Below are positions 44,160 to 54,206 of a DNA stretch of 64,000 bases, in pieces (the stretch's first letter is position 1; every line of letters begins with the position of its first letter). Under the pieces are notes generated by a model. The model made no database searches. It worked only from the letters and a program-made list of their open reading frames with translations, and was not told where the DNA came from. This DNA is from Vandiemenella viatica (Eukaryota; Arthropoda; Insecta; Orthoptera; Morabidae), in contig JARYHS010013631.1 of the NCBI GenBank assembly GCA_031002005.1, forward strand, positions 61,997,832 to 62,061,831, read 5' to 3'. The translations under genes and the position numbers were made by a program.

Positions 44160-44700
44160 ATTCTACGAAAAACCTTGATGATGGATTCTTATGTACCTCG
44201 ATGAGAAAAATTTAAAGTACAAAATATTTTTAAATTTATATATCTCGCTTAGTTCTCGAGATATCATATCGCAAAATTGACGTGGTTGGTTGAAATGCGA
44301 CCTGGACCAGAAGATAAATTTCGTCACAGCCAAGTTTGATGATGAATTCGTATGAAACTCGTCGAGAAAAAACGAAAATAAAGAATTTATTTTTCTGATA
44401 CCTCAAGTGAAGAGGTTAGGATTAGATCCGACCTGGACCAGAAAAAGAATCCACCAAAAGCACTATGTCGATACGGTGGAAATGTACTTTTAATGTTTTA
44501 TTTTGTTCCAAATGGTTGTTGTTAGGTTGAAATACAGCATGGACCAGAAGAAACGTCGCCAAAAGCACAAGGAACTATACCTATAACTGATTTTTGACAT
44601 GCTATATCTCGTAAACCAAGAACATTTATTCTTTATTTTCGATTTGTTTCGTCGCGTTCTATAAGAATTCATCATCAGATTGTGACGTCACGGTAATGAT
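44160..44700. repeat. degenerate tandem repeat, unit about 110-160 bp
   Basis: The words GA(T/C)CTGGACCAGAAGA or close variants recur at about 44301, 44424 and 44537. Each is preceded by GGTTAGG(T)TGAAAT-type words and alternates with ATATCTCG...TTCTCGAGATAT and GATGATG(A/G)ATTC(G/T)TATG words. The unit length therefore drifts around 110-160 bp. The same words occur once at 11736-11995 and partly inside the 22254 element. TGACGTCA at 44683-44690. No coding capacity. Confidence 0.65.
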
Positions 44701-45009
44701 AGAACATCATCAGTGCTAAATCAATTCACTCCGCTAAAACTATGCTCATACCTCGCGTGGTAGTATTAAATGACAAACTAACAACCACTTTTTACGGTCA
44801 AAAAGTAAACGGTGATTCGTTTATAACTGGTACCGGTAATATTATTTTCAAAGAAGTTTATCACCTCTGACAAAACCAATCATAATTTTTTAATTATCTT
44901 CCTTTTTAAATGTTTTACAATTAAACTTGCAATGTTACTATTTCCACGCCTCAGCCAGTATACAAGAACTGTTCGTTTAAATATTCTTTGAAATCAGAGA
45001 GAATCTATT
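44701..45009. other. spacer
   Basis: ATACAAGAACTGTTCGTTTAAA at about 44960 is a lone copy of the terminal word of the neighbouring RTE-like repeat. Nothing else recognised. Confidence 0.35.
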
Positions 45010-45255
45010 TGTAGGCTTTCTGGTACCTGAATTGTCTACGAGATGGCGCTAGTGCCGTTTTCGAGATATCAAGTGAAAAAATTGTTTGTATTTTGCAAAC
45101 TCGCTTTTTTGTACGGAAGACAACTATTTAGGTAATCTTAAAAGTCAAAACATTATCTAAATATCAAATTTCATCCAAATCGTCATAGCCGTTTCCGAGA
45201 TCCGAAATATATATATATATACAAGAATTGCTCGTTTAAAGATATAAGATTACCG
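45010..45255 (+). repeat. RTE-like LINE 3' end, copy 2 (GGTACCTGAA type)
   Basis: CTGGTACCTGAATTGTCTACG, GTGCCGTTTTCGAGATATC, AAATTTCATCCAAATCGTC, CCGTTTCCGAGATCCG, an AT microsatellite (TATATATATATA), and the end ACAAGAATTGCTCGTTTAAAG. This is the arrangement of RTE-clade 3' untranslated ends in insects. Only the tail is present. Confidence 0.6.
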
Positions 45256-45576
45256 AAATTCTAATGCCATTCTGATCCAGGTTCTTGAGAACAATGTAAT
45301 CGCTGACACATAGTTTCAAGATAAAACGTATAACATGTTTTTCTTATTGTATTCCGCATGAAATACAGTGGGGAAAAAAAGTACGGCATATGTTCACTGA
45401 CATATTTGTATGTCTGTTGCAGGTGAATACTTCATTTTTCCCGCTTGGATGTGACGTGATTTATCCAGTGATGCTGTTTACATAGACTTTCCCTTAATTT
45501 TTTTGGTATATGAAATATCACTCTGAAATATCCTAAATGCCTCCTTCGTTGGATTTTGTTTAAGTTTTGTTTTTTA
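45256..45576. other. spacer with a possible Tc1-like terminus
   Basis: ACAGTGGGGAAAAAAAGTACG at about 45367 resembles the start of some Tc1/mariner inverted repeats, but no partner end was found. Confidence 0.3.
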
Positions 45577-45930
45577 ACTGGAGCTTTACGGCATGTGGAC
45601 GTCGAGAGAGGATTGTGTGCAAATAACGGTAAAGAATTCGGCCTTGGAGATTTGTGGGAATAGTCTCATAATTCAAGCAATGTAGTCTTCACGGGTGGAC
45701 TGAACGCGGTGACTGCCAGCTTTCATCAGCCTGTAGACACCAGACACCTGATGAAGACAGCCGAGCTGGTTGTCGAAACGTTGTGTTTCCAAAACACCAC
45801 CCGGCTGCACACCCGTGAAGACTACATTGCTTCAGTACGCCGGGAAAGTCTCCACGCACACAGTCTCATAATTCGTCTGGAGTGATTTCATATAAGAATG
45901 GAAATGCCTTGGATCCAGATCACAAGTGAT
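45577..45930 (-). mobile_element. SINE-A copy split by a foldback insertion
   Basis: Minus-strand SINE-A: tail words GGAGCTTTACGGCATGTGG and GACGTCGAGAGAGGAT, then AAAGAATTCGGCCTTGG. After the interruption at 45675-45861 it continues with GTCTGGAGTGATTTCATATA and AATGGAAATGCC. The head is diverged. Confidence 0.75.
45662..45874. mobile_element. foldback insertion of 187 bp with 13-bp target duplication
   Basis: AGTCTCATAATTC flanks both sides perfectly (45662-45674, 45862-45874). The insert (45675-45861) has perfect 23-bp inverted arms starting AAGCAATGTAGTCTTCACGG (45675-45697, complement at 45810-45832) and a 29-base tail. Between the arms is CTGATGA, a 7-bp stem (GACAGCC/GGTTGTC), then GAAACG: the same layout as the 3843 insertion. 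Such units with 10-15 bp duplications resemble terminal parts of Penelope-like elements; that link is inference. Confidence 0.85.
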
Positions 45931-46018
45931 TGACTATTAAGATCGAGAAAGTTCGGAGAAGAGTAGCTCGTTTTGTAACTATTCAGCGCAGTCTTTTACG
46001 AAACGATCGCAAACTTGA

Positions 46019-46432
46019 TAAGGGGCGTCCATAAATTACGTGAGGTGAAATAAGGGGGGGGGTCCGGCGAAATCAAACCAAATCTCACCAAGGGGGAGGG
46101 GAGATCAACGGAAATCTCACGTGAGGTTTTGGAAATTTTTGTTGGACTGTAGAGCTAAAAAAAAGATCTACAAATGACGCGAAAGTCGATATTTAGGGGG
46201 GGATTTTCGTCGGAAAGGAGGGTGTAATCGGCTTTGGAAGGGTGAGACCTAAAAAAAAGGTCTAAAAAATGTTGCGAGGGCGGCTTTTAGGGAGGGGGGG
46301 AGGAGCTCCCCGATCGGATCTCACCTGAGGGGAGGGGGGTCGGATCAGATCTCACGAAGTCTCACCAGAGGGAGGGGGGAGGGGTCCGGAAATCCGGAAA
46401 AACACCTCACGTAATTTATGGATGCCCCCTAA
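46019..46432. mobile_element. G-rich MITE (family GGGGCGTCCAT), complete copy
   Basis: Element 46022-46429. Ends GGGGCGTCCATAAATTACGT and ACGTAATTTATGGATGCCCCC are inverted repeats, flanked by TAA on both sides (46019-46021, 46430-46432), the PIF/Harbinger-type target. It shares the modules AATGACGCGAAAGTCG and CCTAAAAAAAAGGTCT, the G runs and CCAAATCTCACCAAGGGGG with 36928-37276. Noncoding. Confidence 0.92.
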
Positions 46433-46511
46433 AGAAGACGGACTGGCATTCTTTGACGGACGCAGTTTTCGCATAAAATTACCGACTAACTTTCGAACAA
46501 CTTTAATATGA

Positions 46512-46653
46512 TTTATGAGGTGAGGCATTCGTCTTGATGATTGCGGAAAACTGCAGTTAGGACGGTCGGTAAGCGGGGACCAGGACTCGATCATGCTCCT
46601 CTATATCTTCCAAATCAAGTGTACGGCGCCTTAGTGCACTGAACCACATTTGT
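46512..46653 (-). mobile_element. SINE-B copy
   Basis: Minus strand: head AATGTGGTTCAGTGCACTAA and GGCGCCGTACACTTG, then GACCGTCCTAACTGCAGTTT, TCCGCAATCATCAAGACG, AATGCCTCACC. Matches the copies at 20688 and 63873. Confidence 0.7.
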
Positions 46654-46688
46654 AGTTACGGTGTCATACTAAATTATATTATTTTTAC

Positions 46689-46923
46689 CGGCCCCGGCAG
46701 CGCAGGGCTAGCGAGCTGGCTTCGCGTTGCAGGGGTCGCCGGTTCGAGTCCGGCCTAGGGCATGGGTAGTTTTAACTATGTGTCGTGTACGTGCTGTGTT
46801 ATCCTGTCACTTGTATTCATCAGTAATAACACGAGAAGATTCTATATATACACTTGACGAATAAAGGAAACAGTTGCTGGCTGAATGACTACAAGGTGGA
46901 ATGTCAATTTTAAAAAAAAAAAA
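46689..46923 (+). mobile_element. SINE-C copy 1 (tRNA-headed, poly(A))
   Basis: Head GGCCCCGGCAGCGCAGGGC with A box, then GGGGTCGCCGGTTCGAGTCC (B box) and GGCCTAGGGCATG, an unrelated body of about 140 nt, and an A12 tail at 46912-46923. The T-arm CGCCGGTTCGAGTCCGG is tRNA-like, but the whole does not fold as a tRNA. Confidence 0.75.
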
Positions 46924-47718
46924 TCTATAAATTTTCTTTCTTCCTTCTTCCCATTAGGGGTTGGGTTGGATTCGCTATGGGTTATTTTTTGTCCAAAGCA
47001 CACTCTACCCCCACATTTTTGTGTGAATTATGGAATAGATACGTATGTTGATGTAGAAGAACTATCTCTAGGAATTTACCATGTTGAACTTCTTATACAT
47101 TTCCGTTTAATCTTTTAATACATACAGACAATAAGGTATTCACACTTTCTAATGTTCAGAGAGAGATATGCCCTTTGGTACTTTTCTTTTAATATAGGTA
47201 CTTAACATAAAATTTACATCGTCCCCGTCTTGCACTGTTACTATCTCTCTCTTTGCGTAAACTTTAGCTTTAATGGCGAGGGGTTGACTGGCATCTGGTT
47301 AATCTGTGAATTCATATCAGTTTCTTTGATGTTTGTAATTTCTAAGCATGCAGCTAGTAATTTTGAATTACTTTCTCCTACACATTTATCATCAACATGA
47401 GATAATCGGTATTTTTATACTCTCAAAATGTTATGTGATGATTTTCGTGACAGTAGACTTTCAGATCAGCTTAATAGGTGCTGCCCATCTCTGAACTATG
47501 GCCATCAGAAGTTGAATATCGTATCGATTTCTTTCTTTAGATAACAGAGAATGCCACAGTGCACTGAAGGTGTGTGTCATTTGCCCGACTCGACACAAAC
47601 TTTCATCTTCACTCTATCCAGAGACACCATACTATATTTTTTGATGCTTTGTATGGGAAGATAAACCTCAGTTTCTCAATTACAACCAAGATATAATAAA
47701 GGTGGTGGATCTAGCGGG
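46924..47718. other. no recognised gene
   Basis: AT-rich; the 77-codon ORF 46885-47118 overlaps the SINE tail and has no domain. Confidence 0.4.
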
Positions 47719-47884
47719 TTTTTTTTTTTTTTTTTTTTTTTTTTTCATTCGTAAACTTACGCCTCAATATGATCATGACTCTTGCAGTGTATCTGTTTAA
47801 CACACACAACATTTAAACATTCATGCCCTCGGCCGGACTCGAACCGGCGACCTTCGCCACGTGGCCTTACGCTACCGAGGCCTG
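47719..47884 (-). mobile_element. SINE-C copy 2
   Basis: Minus strand: GCCTCGGTAGCGTAAGGCCA, then GAAGGTCGCCGGTTCGAGTC and CGGCCGAGGGCATG, a different body (ATGTTGTGTGTGTTAAACAG) and a 27-base poly(A) (plus-strand T run 47719-47745). The head matches copy 1 but the bodies differ, so they may be two subfamilies. Confidence 0.75.
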
Positions 47885-48629
47885 CATATCGAGAGTTACG
47901 CTCCTGTCACTTTGGTTGTATTGGCCAACAAGCGTTTAGCATCAAGGAATAATCCTTCGCGTCATTTGGATTTAAAGTTCGCTCCTCAAGAATCGTAGTA
48001 TAATACATGACTGAGCTAGCGGCACTACTAGTATCTGCAGGTAGGAGTATGTTGATATTGTATCAAATCCTGGGTTACTTTAAACCTTGTCTCAGATGAT
48101 TGCCAAACAGTGAGAACTACTGCGAGCCGATAATAATTCCAGACGCTGACAAAGTGATGCCTATGCGAAATTAATGGTTGTCAGCAGTTCCAGTCAGCAA
48201 ACGGTTGTTGATTTATAGGCCAGGTTACGGTGCGCAGACGTATTATTTTGATGCCATGAGTGAGTAATACCCAACTAAAGACGACAGGCGCGTTACAAAC
48301 AATGTAGTGATATATGACCAATCAGGGAAGCAGGTAGGATATCTAACCGAATGGTCCCAGTGACCCATAAGGTATCCTATAACTCTTGGGAGGCCTACTT
48401 GCTGTGAGTAAAACATTAGAACTATGGTTATGAGACCTTGTTAATCGTAGGTCTGCTGTTAGAATTAGCAACTTAAGTTAAAATTTCATGAAGGAGAAGT
48501 ATTATCTAATCATCTTAAAACTCTGAACTGTCCTTTAATGGCAGACTCACAAAAAGTAGCTGATCAACCTTGGCATCAGTTAGATATTGCAGAAATTCGC
48601 TTAAACAAATTCGTAAAGTAGGATTGCGC
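47885..48629. other. no recognised gene
   Basis: No ORF of interest or shared repeat. Confidence 0.4.
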
Positions 48630-48745
48630 TTTTTTATGGCTTCAGGCCCCGTCAACTTGGAGCTCGTTAGAGGAATCAAGGAATGGCGACAAGGAACAGG
48701 AAGGAATTCGGTCATGTACTTTTGTAGGAAACACTGCAGCCAGGG
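48630..48745 (-). mobile_element. SINE-A fragment
   Basis: T run, then ATGGCTTCAGGCCCCGTC, GGCGACAAGGAACAGGAAGG, AATTCGGTCATGTACTTTTG: tail and centre of SINE-A without the head. Confidence 0.65.
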
Positions 48746-49088
48746 CTACAGAAAAAGCGTGGCTCAGAAGCTATAGGAAGAATTTCATTGTTGGCCTTGA
48801 ATTAAACAGGACAGAAGGCAGAGTGTATGCGTTAATTAGCATTTTATATAATAGGATTAGCATTTTATATAATAGGATCGGATAATGTATGAGCTGGCGC
48901 AATGTTATCGGAAAATACACTTGCTTAATGTCATTTCTGGTTGAGGCTACCTTCACGCAGATCCTTTTAAATCGTTCTCGACAGCTTGCCACTTTGACCT
49001 GCTACGAAAAGTTATCCGTGAAAATATACAAGATACTTATAAATTCTGTTGTGTTAAATGTTTTTGGTGTCCTGATGTAGCAATCCAC
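48746..49088. other. spacer
   Basis: Contains a 23-bp tandem duplication (TTAGCATTTTATATAATAGG, about 48836-48880). No gene. Confidence 0.4.
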
Positions 49089-49601
49089 TTAGGGAGCATC
49101 CATAAACCACGTAGCTCCATTTTGGCCTCCTGTGAACCATCCCCTCCCCCGTAGCCTGACGTAGATTTTGCCTCTAACCTCCTCCCCTCCCCTCTCCCCC
49201 GTAGCACGTAGCTTTTCGCCTATTGATTCCAGAAGACATTTTGTTTTGTACTATTTTATCTTGCCAAACTATCGTTAATTACATACGGTGATAATTAAAT
49301 GACAGAAATAAATATTCATATGCTGTTTTATCTCATTTTAACTGTGACAAATAATATGAATGGAAAGCTACCGGAAGTGGTGCCGGGATGCTTCCTTCAA
49401 AAGGCCATGGCGGAATTCCTTCCCATTCCTTGCCCCCATCCTTTCCCGTCTCTAAAGACCTTGTCGTTAAGAGACGTTAAGCAGTTAAAAAAAAAATGAA
49501 CTGGCTCGGAACCCCCACACCCCTCACGTAGCCCAGCGTAGCTTTCTAGCCAGCCCATCCTCCGCCTAAACCGAACCACGTAGTTTATGTATGCTCCCTT
49601 A
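49089..49601. mobile_element. C-rich MITE copy E, carrying a SINE-A insertion
   Basis: Element 49092-49598 with ends GGGAGCATCCATAAACCACG and ...AGTTTATGTATGCTCCC, flanked by TTA on both sides. It is interrupted at 49372-49496 by a truncated SINE-A; without it the length (about 380 bp) matches the other copies. The homopolymers are partly broken, so this copy is older. Confidence 0.9.
49372..49496 (+). mobile_element. 5'-truncated SINE-A inside MITE copy E
   Basis: Starts at the GTGCCGGGATGCTTCCTTC body, passes CTCTAAAGACCTTGTCGTTA, and ends in A10 (49487-49496). The rest of the MITE resumes immediately (CTGGCTCGGAACCCCC). Confidence 0.85.
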
Positions 49602-50034
49602 AAGACAGAACCAAGACTCGGGGTAGAAACAAGTCTGCCTGGTATGACGCTATTCCAATTCCTGTTTTTTTTTTTTTTGTTAATGTCTCCATAAATATTT
49701 GGCAGTTACGTCCAGAACTACATTACCTTCCTCTAGTAAATCGATTCGTCTTGTAGATACGCCTCGTGTCTGAGTACTAATTTTATGCAAGCCTTGGTAG
49801 GGAAGGGGCTAGGGTGCTAGCACCTCGTGCCTAAGATCACCGGTTGGAGTTCAACTTAGAACGTGGCTCTTTAATGTTTTGACTCACATTTGTGTAGTAA
49901 GAAAAATGCTTGAAAATACGTCAGTATACACGATGGTCGTTTAACATCATTGAAATTCTATAGCTCTACGGATAACCGGTCAAAAGCCATTAAAAGACAT
50001 GCAGTCCTTTCTTTTCTCTCTCTCTCTTTCTGCA
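49602..50034. other. spacer with a degenerate tRNA-like SINE head
   Basis: GGGGCTAGGGTGCTAGCACC and CACCGGTTGGAGTTCAAC at about 49806-49855 resemble A- and B-box regions. A (CT)n tract follows at about 50017-50029. Confidence 0.35.
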
Positions 50035-50600
50035 TGGGTTCGCCCGGGTGGGGCAGCTGCACCTTGAGAAAACTATGGGGACCTTCGGGGCTCCGCAGTA
50101 GGATCATGCACTACGACAGTGCTCAGTGAAGCTTGGACAAGTGTAAGGGAATCTGCATTAGTGCAGGGGAACACACGCTAGCAACTTGTCTCGTAGCGTA
50201 CGGCTCTGCATCCGGTGGGCGACATTGCGCTGGGCCTGTCGGTTGCCGGGTGGCGCGCGAAAAGGGCTATCTCGCTATGTAGCCCAGCTTGCTGCGGTGC
50301 TGGTGCGGCCGGGAGCACGTGGGAATAGCAGAGATGCTAATAAGGTATACGGCCAGATTTTGGAAGAGTCTTCGCCCTGGTCGTGGCTGGCGCTGCACCC
50401 GCGCAGCTCCCCGTAGGCACTCTTAATGGGTGGCGAAAGGCGCCTTGTTCACCGTCCCTGCTGTAATGGCGGGTGATTCGGAAGAGTTCATCCCTGCGGT
50501 GGGTCAGATGACTGTTAAGTCGGGTATGCCTGTAGACCAGACCTTATACCCTGGAAGATTGATTGTTCCAAAAAGGACTCTCTCTGGAAAGTAGCTAAGG
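50035..50600. other. GC-rich block of unknown identity
   Basis: About 560 bp of much higher GC and CpG than everything around it, running from CGCCCGGGTGGGGCAGCTG to the T run at about 50616-50639. It includes a 76-codon plus-strand ORF (50186-50416), arginine/alanine-rich, without a recognised domain. It precedes a LINE-C reverse transcriptase and could be a LINE 5' region, but the T run between them suggests a minus-strand poly(A) element instead. Not identified. Confidence 0.4.
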
Positions 50601-50717
50601 ATTATCTTTCAGAGCTTTTTTTTTTTTTTTTTTTTTTTTGCTAACAAAAATACATGTGCTGAACGTTTGTCTGGTGAATGTTGGTAAAACGTCCGCCGTC
50701 AGATTTTGAAGTAGCAT

Positions 50718-51545
50718 GTGACGACACAAATAACGGGAGGACAAGTTACAGCCGACATGATTAAAGCTGCCGGTCCACCAGGGATACAATGGCTGTATAG
50801 AGTCCTCAGAGCAATATGGAATGATAACCAAATACCAGAAGACTGGGCAAAAGGGGTGATAATTCCTATCTTCAAGAAAGGGAACAGAAGGAAAAGTGAA
50901 AACTATAGAGGTATAACCCTACTATCCCACGGCCTCAAAATTATGGAAAAGATAGTTGAAGCTAGAGTACGAACAATATTAGAGCCCATCTTAGAAGAGG
51001 AACAACATGGGTTTAGGGCTGGAAGAAGCACAATAGATCTAAAATTTGCCTTGAGAATCCTGGTAGATAAATATTGGGAAAGTGGGAAGAACCTAATTAT
51101 AGTGTTTATGGACCTAGAAAAGGCATACGATAATGTTCCTAGATCAACTACCTGGAAAAGTCTAAGAAAACTTAAAATACCAGAGTACCTCATTAGAAAG
51201 ATCCAAATACTGTACAATAACTGCAAGAGCTGTGTCAATGTTGGGGTTTAGTACAACCAAAGAAGTACAACAAGGAGGTGCCCTTTCACCTCTTCTGTTC
51301 ATAGCGGTGATGGATAACATCTTAAAAGAACTAAAGAGAGCATTCAATAGAGATCTACAGGCATTGGTGTTTGCAGATGATGTGGCAGTATGGGATGAAA
51401 CCGAAGAAGGAATACAAAACAAACTGAAAATGTGGAATGATAAGTTTGAAGAATATGGAATCAAATTGAATCAAAAAAAATGTAGCACTAAAACCATAGT
51501 CTATAACAACCAAGGCTCGTAAACCACACCAGGGAAACTGGAGAT
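50718..51545 (+). pseudogene. LINE-C-type reverse transcriptase, 5'-truncated
   Basis: Two adjoining frames carry reverse transcriptase blocks in order: 'PEDWAKGVIIPIFKKG', 'SENYRGITLLS', 'QHGFRAGRSTID', 'IVFMDLEKAYDNVPR', then after a frameshift at about 51243 'QQGGALSPLLFIAVMD', 'VFADDVAVW' and 'EEYGIKLNQKKC'. The 3' end GATAATGATGATGAC at about 51555 mirrors the GATGATG end of the 33900 copy, so both belong to one clade with (TGA)n-like tails. There is no endonuclease part. Inactive. Confidence 0.88.
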
Positions 51546-51569
51546 GGTCCCCAACGATAATGATGATGA

Positions 51570-52539
51570 CAATTACAAATGCAAAACTGGGAACAAATGC
51601 TTGGGGCATAAAGTACGCAAAAACTCTGATTAAACTGCACTGAATTTCAATCATAAGTTGTAATGTAAACGAATCTTGAAAGACCAATTCAGATTTAAGA
51701 AATGACGTGTTGGAAAAAAAGGGGATAGCGAGGATGTATCTCGTAACGGGGAAGTAATCTCCCTTTTGACGGTATGATTGTCATGGTTTATGAATATCAG
51801 TGACAGCTTTTTCAATACGCTCATGTCCTTTTAAAGGTCACAGATTACGAATCGGTGTAAGGCAGTTACTCCTCTTGCAATTTTTTAACTTTCCCACCGA
51901 AAGGCGAGATTTCCCTGCGAACGCTTGCGTCACGTCTGTCCAATCGAACTGCAGCGCTCTTAATTATTTACAGTCAGCAACGTCCAAAGGTTCGTCAATA
52001 TTCTAACGGGAAAGAGACACGATTGACGCGTTCATAGTTTATACGAAAAGTCTATTGGAATAGACACTGAGCTCGTAGAGGGCGCTTAAATGAATCTCAC
52101 CTTCTGGAAATTGACGAACCTCACGTCACTGATTCTGAGAATACCCTCTTTTTTACATAATTTAACCTTACGGACATTTTATTGCTGTGCATCCAGGCTG
52201 AAAATGCAGAAATAGTAAAACAAATTTTCTGATTCTTCGTAACAGATGGCAAATTTAAATAATAATTTAAATTTTTGTTCCACTTCAGTACCGAATATTC
52301 ATAAAACTTTGGGTGCTTGTTCCACTTATCATCTTATCGAGGAATCTTGCTGAGTATGAACAAAACAATTTTAACCAACTCAGGAGTTGGAAATGGAAAC
52401 CTCGACCACAATAGTTAAGTTAAATGCATGACATTCCACAAATTGGTTTTACAGAAAATTATTCCGTGAACAGAGGGTATAAAATTAAAAATCACCACCT
52501 GCGTGCACAGTATAATATAAGTTCAAGTAAGAAACTGCT

Positions 52540-52572
<33 letters not shown>

Positions 52573-53093
52573 CTGATAATCGCCATTAATCCTCGGCTTA
52601 TAAAGACTAGACCATTGGCATCTCGTACTCAGGGTAATGGTTCGATCCGATCTGGAACGTGGGGGATTTTAATCGAGTATTGTCATCGTCCTGTGTTCAT
52701 ACTAACTGGAGCATTAATACTAATGATGAACTTACAAATGTTGAGATATAAAAAAATGCAGTACTGAGGATGGTTGTAGGACCCAAAGGCCAAGTGGCTG
52801 ATCATTTTTTTTTTAATCGTTCTTAAGATGCTTCCACTGTTAGGAATTCTTCAAAGGCGTTTTGGAACGGTATAATTTGAAATAGCCACTTAAATCAGTC
52901 TGGAAACTTTCAAGGAACATAGATCATTTGTAGGGTTACTTTTAATGTCCTTACATTCGACGAGTACAATTCTTGCTGTATTGTATACAACGAAGTAACT
53001 TTCTATCAAAAACCACGGAACGAGTCTACAGAAAAAAGTCTATTTAGAGGACTGGTGTATGGTGTAGGTGAACATGTGGTCAAAATTTGAATC
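51570..53093. other. 1.5 kb without genes; poly(A) and a B-box-like site
   Basis: A run of about 27 A at 52543-52570. AATGGTTCGATCCGATC at about 52636 resembles a B box downstream of CTTATAAAGACTAGACC. No functional gene recognised. Confidence 0.4.
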
Positions 53094-54206
53094 GTAGTGC
53101 CTAGTGTTGCAAATTGAAAAAAAAAAATTGTTTTTTTTTCAGCTTTGTGAAAAAAACACGAAAAAAACCTAGCACCCTTGTTCTTTTTCTAAATTTGTTT
53201 TTTTTTCATAAAACAATATATTTGATAAATTATAGTTTTATTTACGGAACTTACATTTTACAAGTGTGTTTTAAATCTTACTGAATCATATAATGTCTTC
53301 ATTATATAATGAATCATAAATGTATTTACATAGGTATCATAATTTTATTCATCCTCTGTCAGTACCACATTCACTAGTATCAGCATTACCAACTCTAGTT
53401 CGATCGGTGTCGGAATTTTCTGTTTCTTCTTCTGTCTCCTCTATATCCATAATTTCAGAAGTAGTTACATTTTCTTTTACTGGTTGTTTTTGTATTGTAC
53501 GCAAAAGATTTTGAGATTGCAATTTTAAATTGTGAGCAAAGTACACAATGCGCATAAAGACTGCGCCGATAGTTCTATGTTACGGTCTATTAATTTTGAA
53601 TTTAAATCTATTATCTTACAAGATAGAAGCTTTTTTTCTTTTCAATCGTTGGTTTACGCCAACGGTTGCAAGGAAACGATTCATAATTACTGACAATTTA
53701 CTGAGTCAGTATCACTATATGCTGAGAGTTTAACAAGTATACGATTATAAGGAAAGCACAATAAGTAATAAAAAGAGGCAAAAAAACGTAGATAAATTTT
53801 AAATTCCTAATTTTTTGAAAATATCCGTAGGTCTACAGATAAATTCGTAGGGCTCGCAGCACTAGTTCAAATAGCGATTATCAATCCAAACAACGGGAAT
53901 TCCTTCTCGCGCAACCTAGCCTCTTCGGGAAGTTTCCGTTAATAAAAGAAAATTTCAGTCAATGTTGCCAATATTTTCGTAATTGTTTTTCTGCTAAACC
54001 AGAAAAATATAGTAGATTTAAAAATTAATATAAGTACTTAGAATAAACTCTAAAACAGTAATATTAAACGATAAATGCCTTACAAATTTGAGATTAAGTA
54101 GTTATGAAAAAAAACATGTCCCAGAAAAAAAACATGTTTTCTTTCACAGTTTTTTTCATTTTTTTTAAGCCAGAAAAAAACGTTTTTTTACAACACTAGT
54201 AGTGCC
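53094..54206 (-). mobile_element. hAT element of 1097 bp with perfect 8-bp target duplication
   Basis: Element 53102-54198, flanked by GTAGTGCC (53094-53101, 54199-54206). Ends TAGTGTTGCAAA... and ...TTTACAACACTA are inverted repeats followed by A/T-rich subterminal words (AACATG, CGAAAAAAACC). It is a full-length relative of the hAT at 60489-63138, in the opposite orientation and without the TAA-flanked insertion. It carries a small conserved ORF but no transposase. Confidence 0.92.
53349..53555 (-). CDS. small conserved ORF in hAT element, 68 codons
   Basis: 'RIVYFAHNLKLQSQNLLRTI' begins a frame that ends in an acidic/Ser-Thr tail (ETENSDTDR). It matches the ORF at 61011-61223 with most residues conserved. 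Without a recognised domain it may be a leftover exon of the autonomous transposase or a chance frame kept by recent common descent. Confidence 0.4.
   Translation of the reverse strand: MRIVYFAHNLKLQSQNLLRTIQKQPVKENVTTSEIMDIEETEEETENSDTDRTRVGNADTSECGTDRG

Noticed and set aside
45675..45861. Functional hammerhead ribozyme
   Set aside because: No NUH cleavage triplet with a credible helix III follows GAAAC, and an extra base separates CTGATGA from helix II. Kept only as a resemblance.
46689..46763. tRNA-like sequence with good B box
   Set aside because: Acceptor and anticodon stems do not close, and a SINE body with poly(A) follows. Called SINE-C, not tRNA.
47820..47884. tRNA-like sequence on the minus strand
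   Set aside because: Same reason; linked to a 27-base poly(A) tail.
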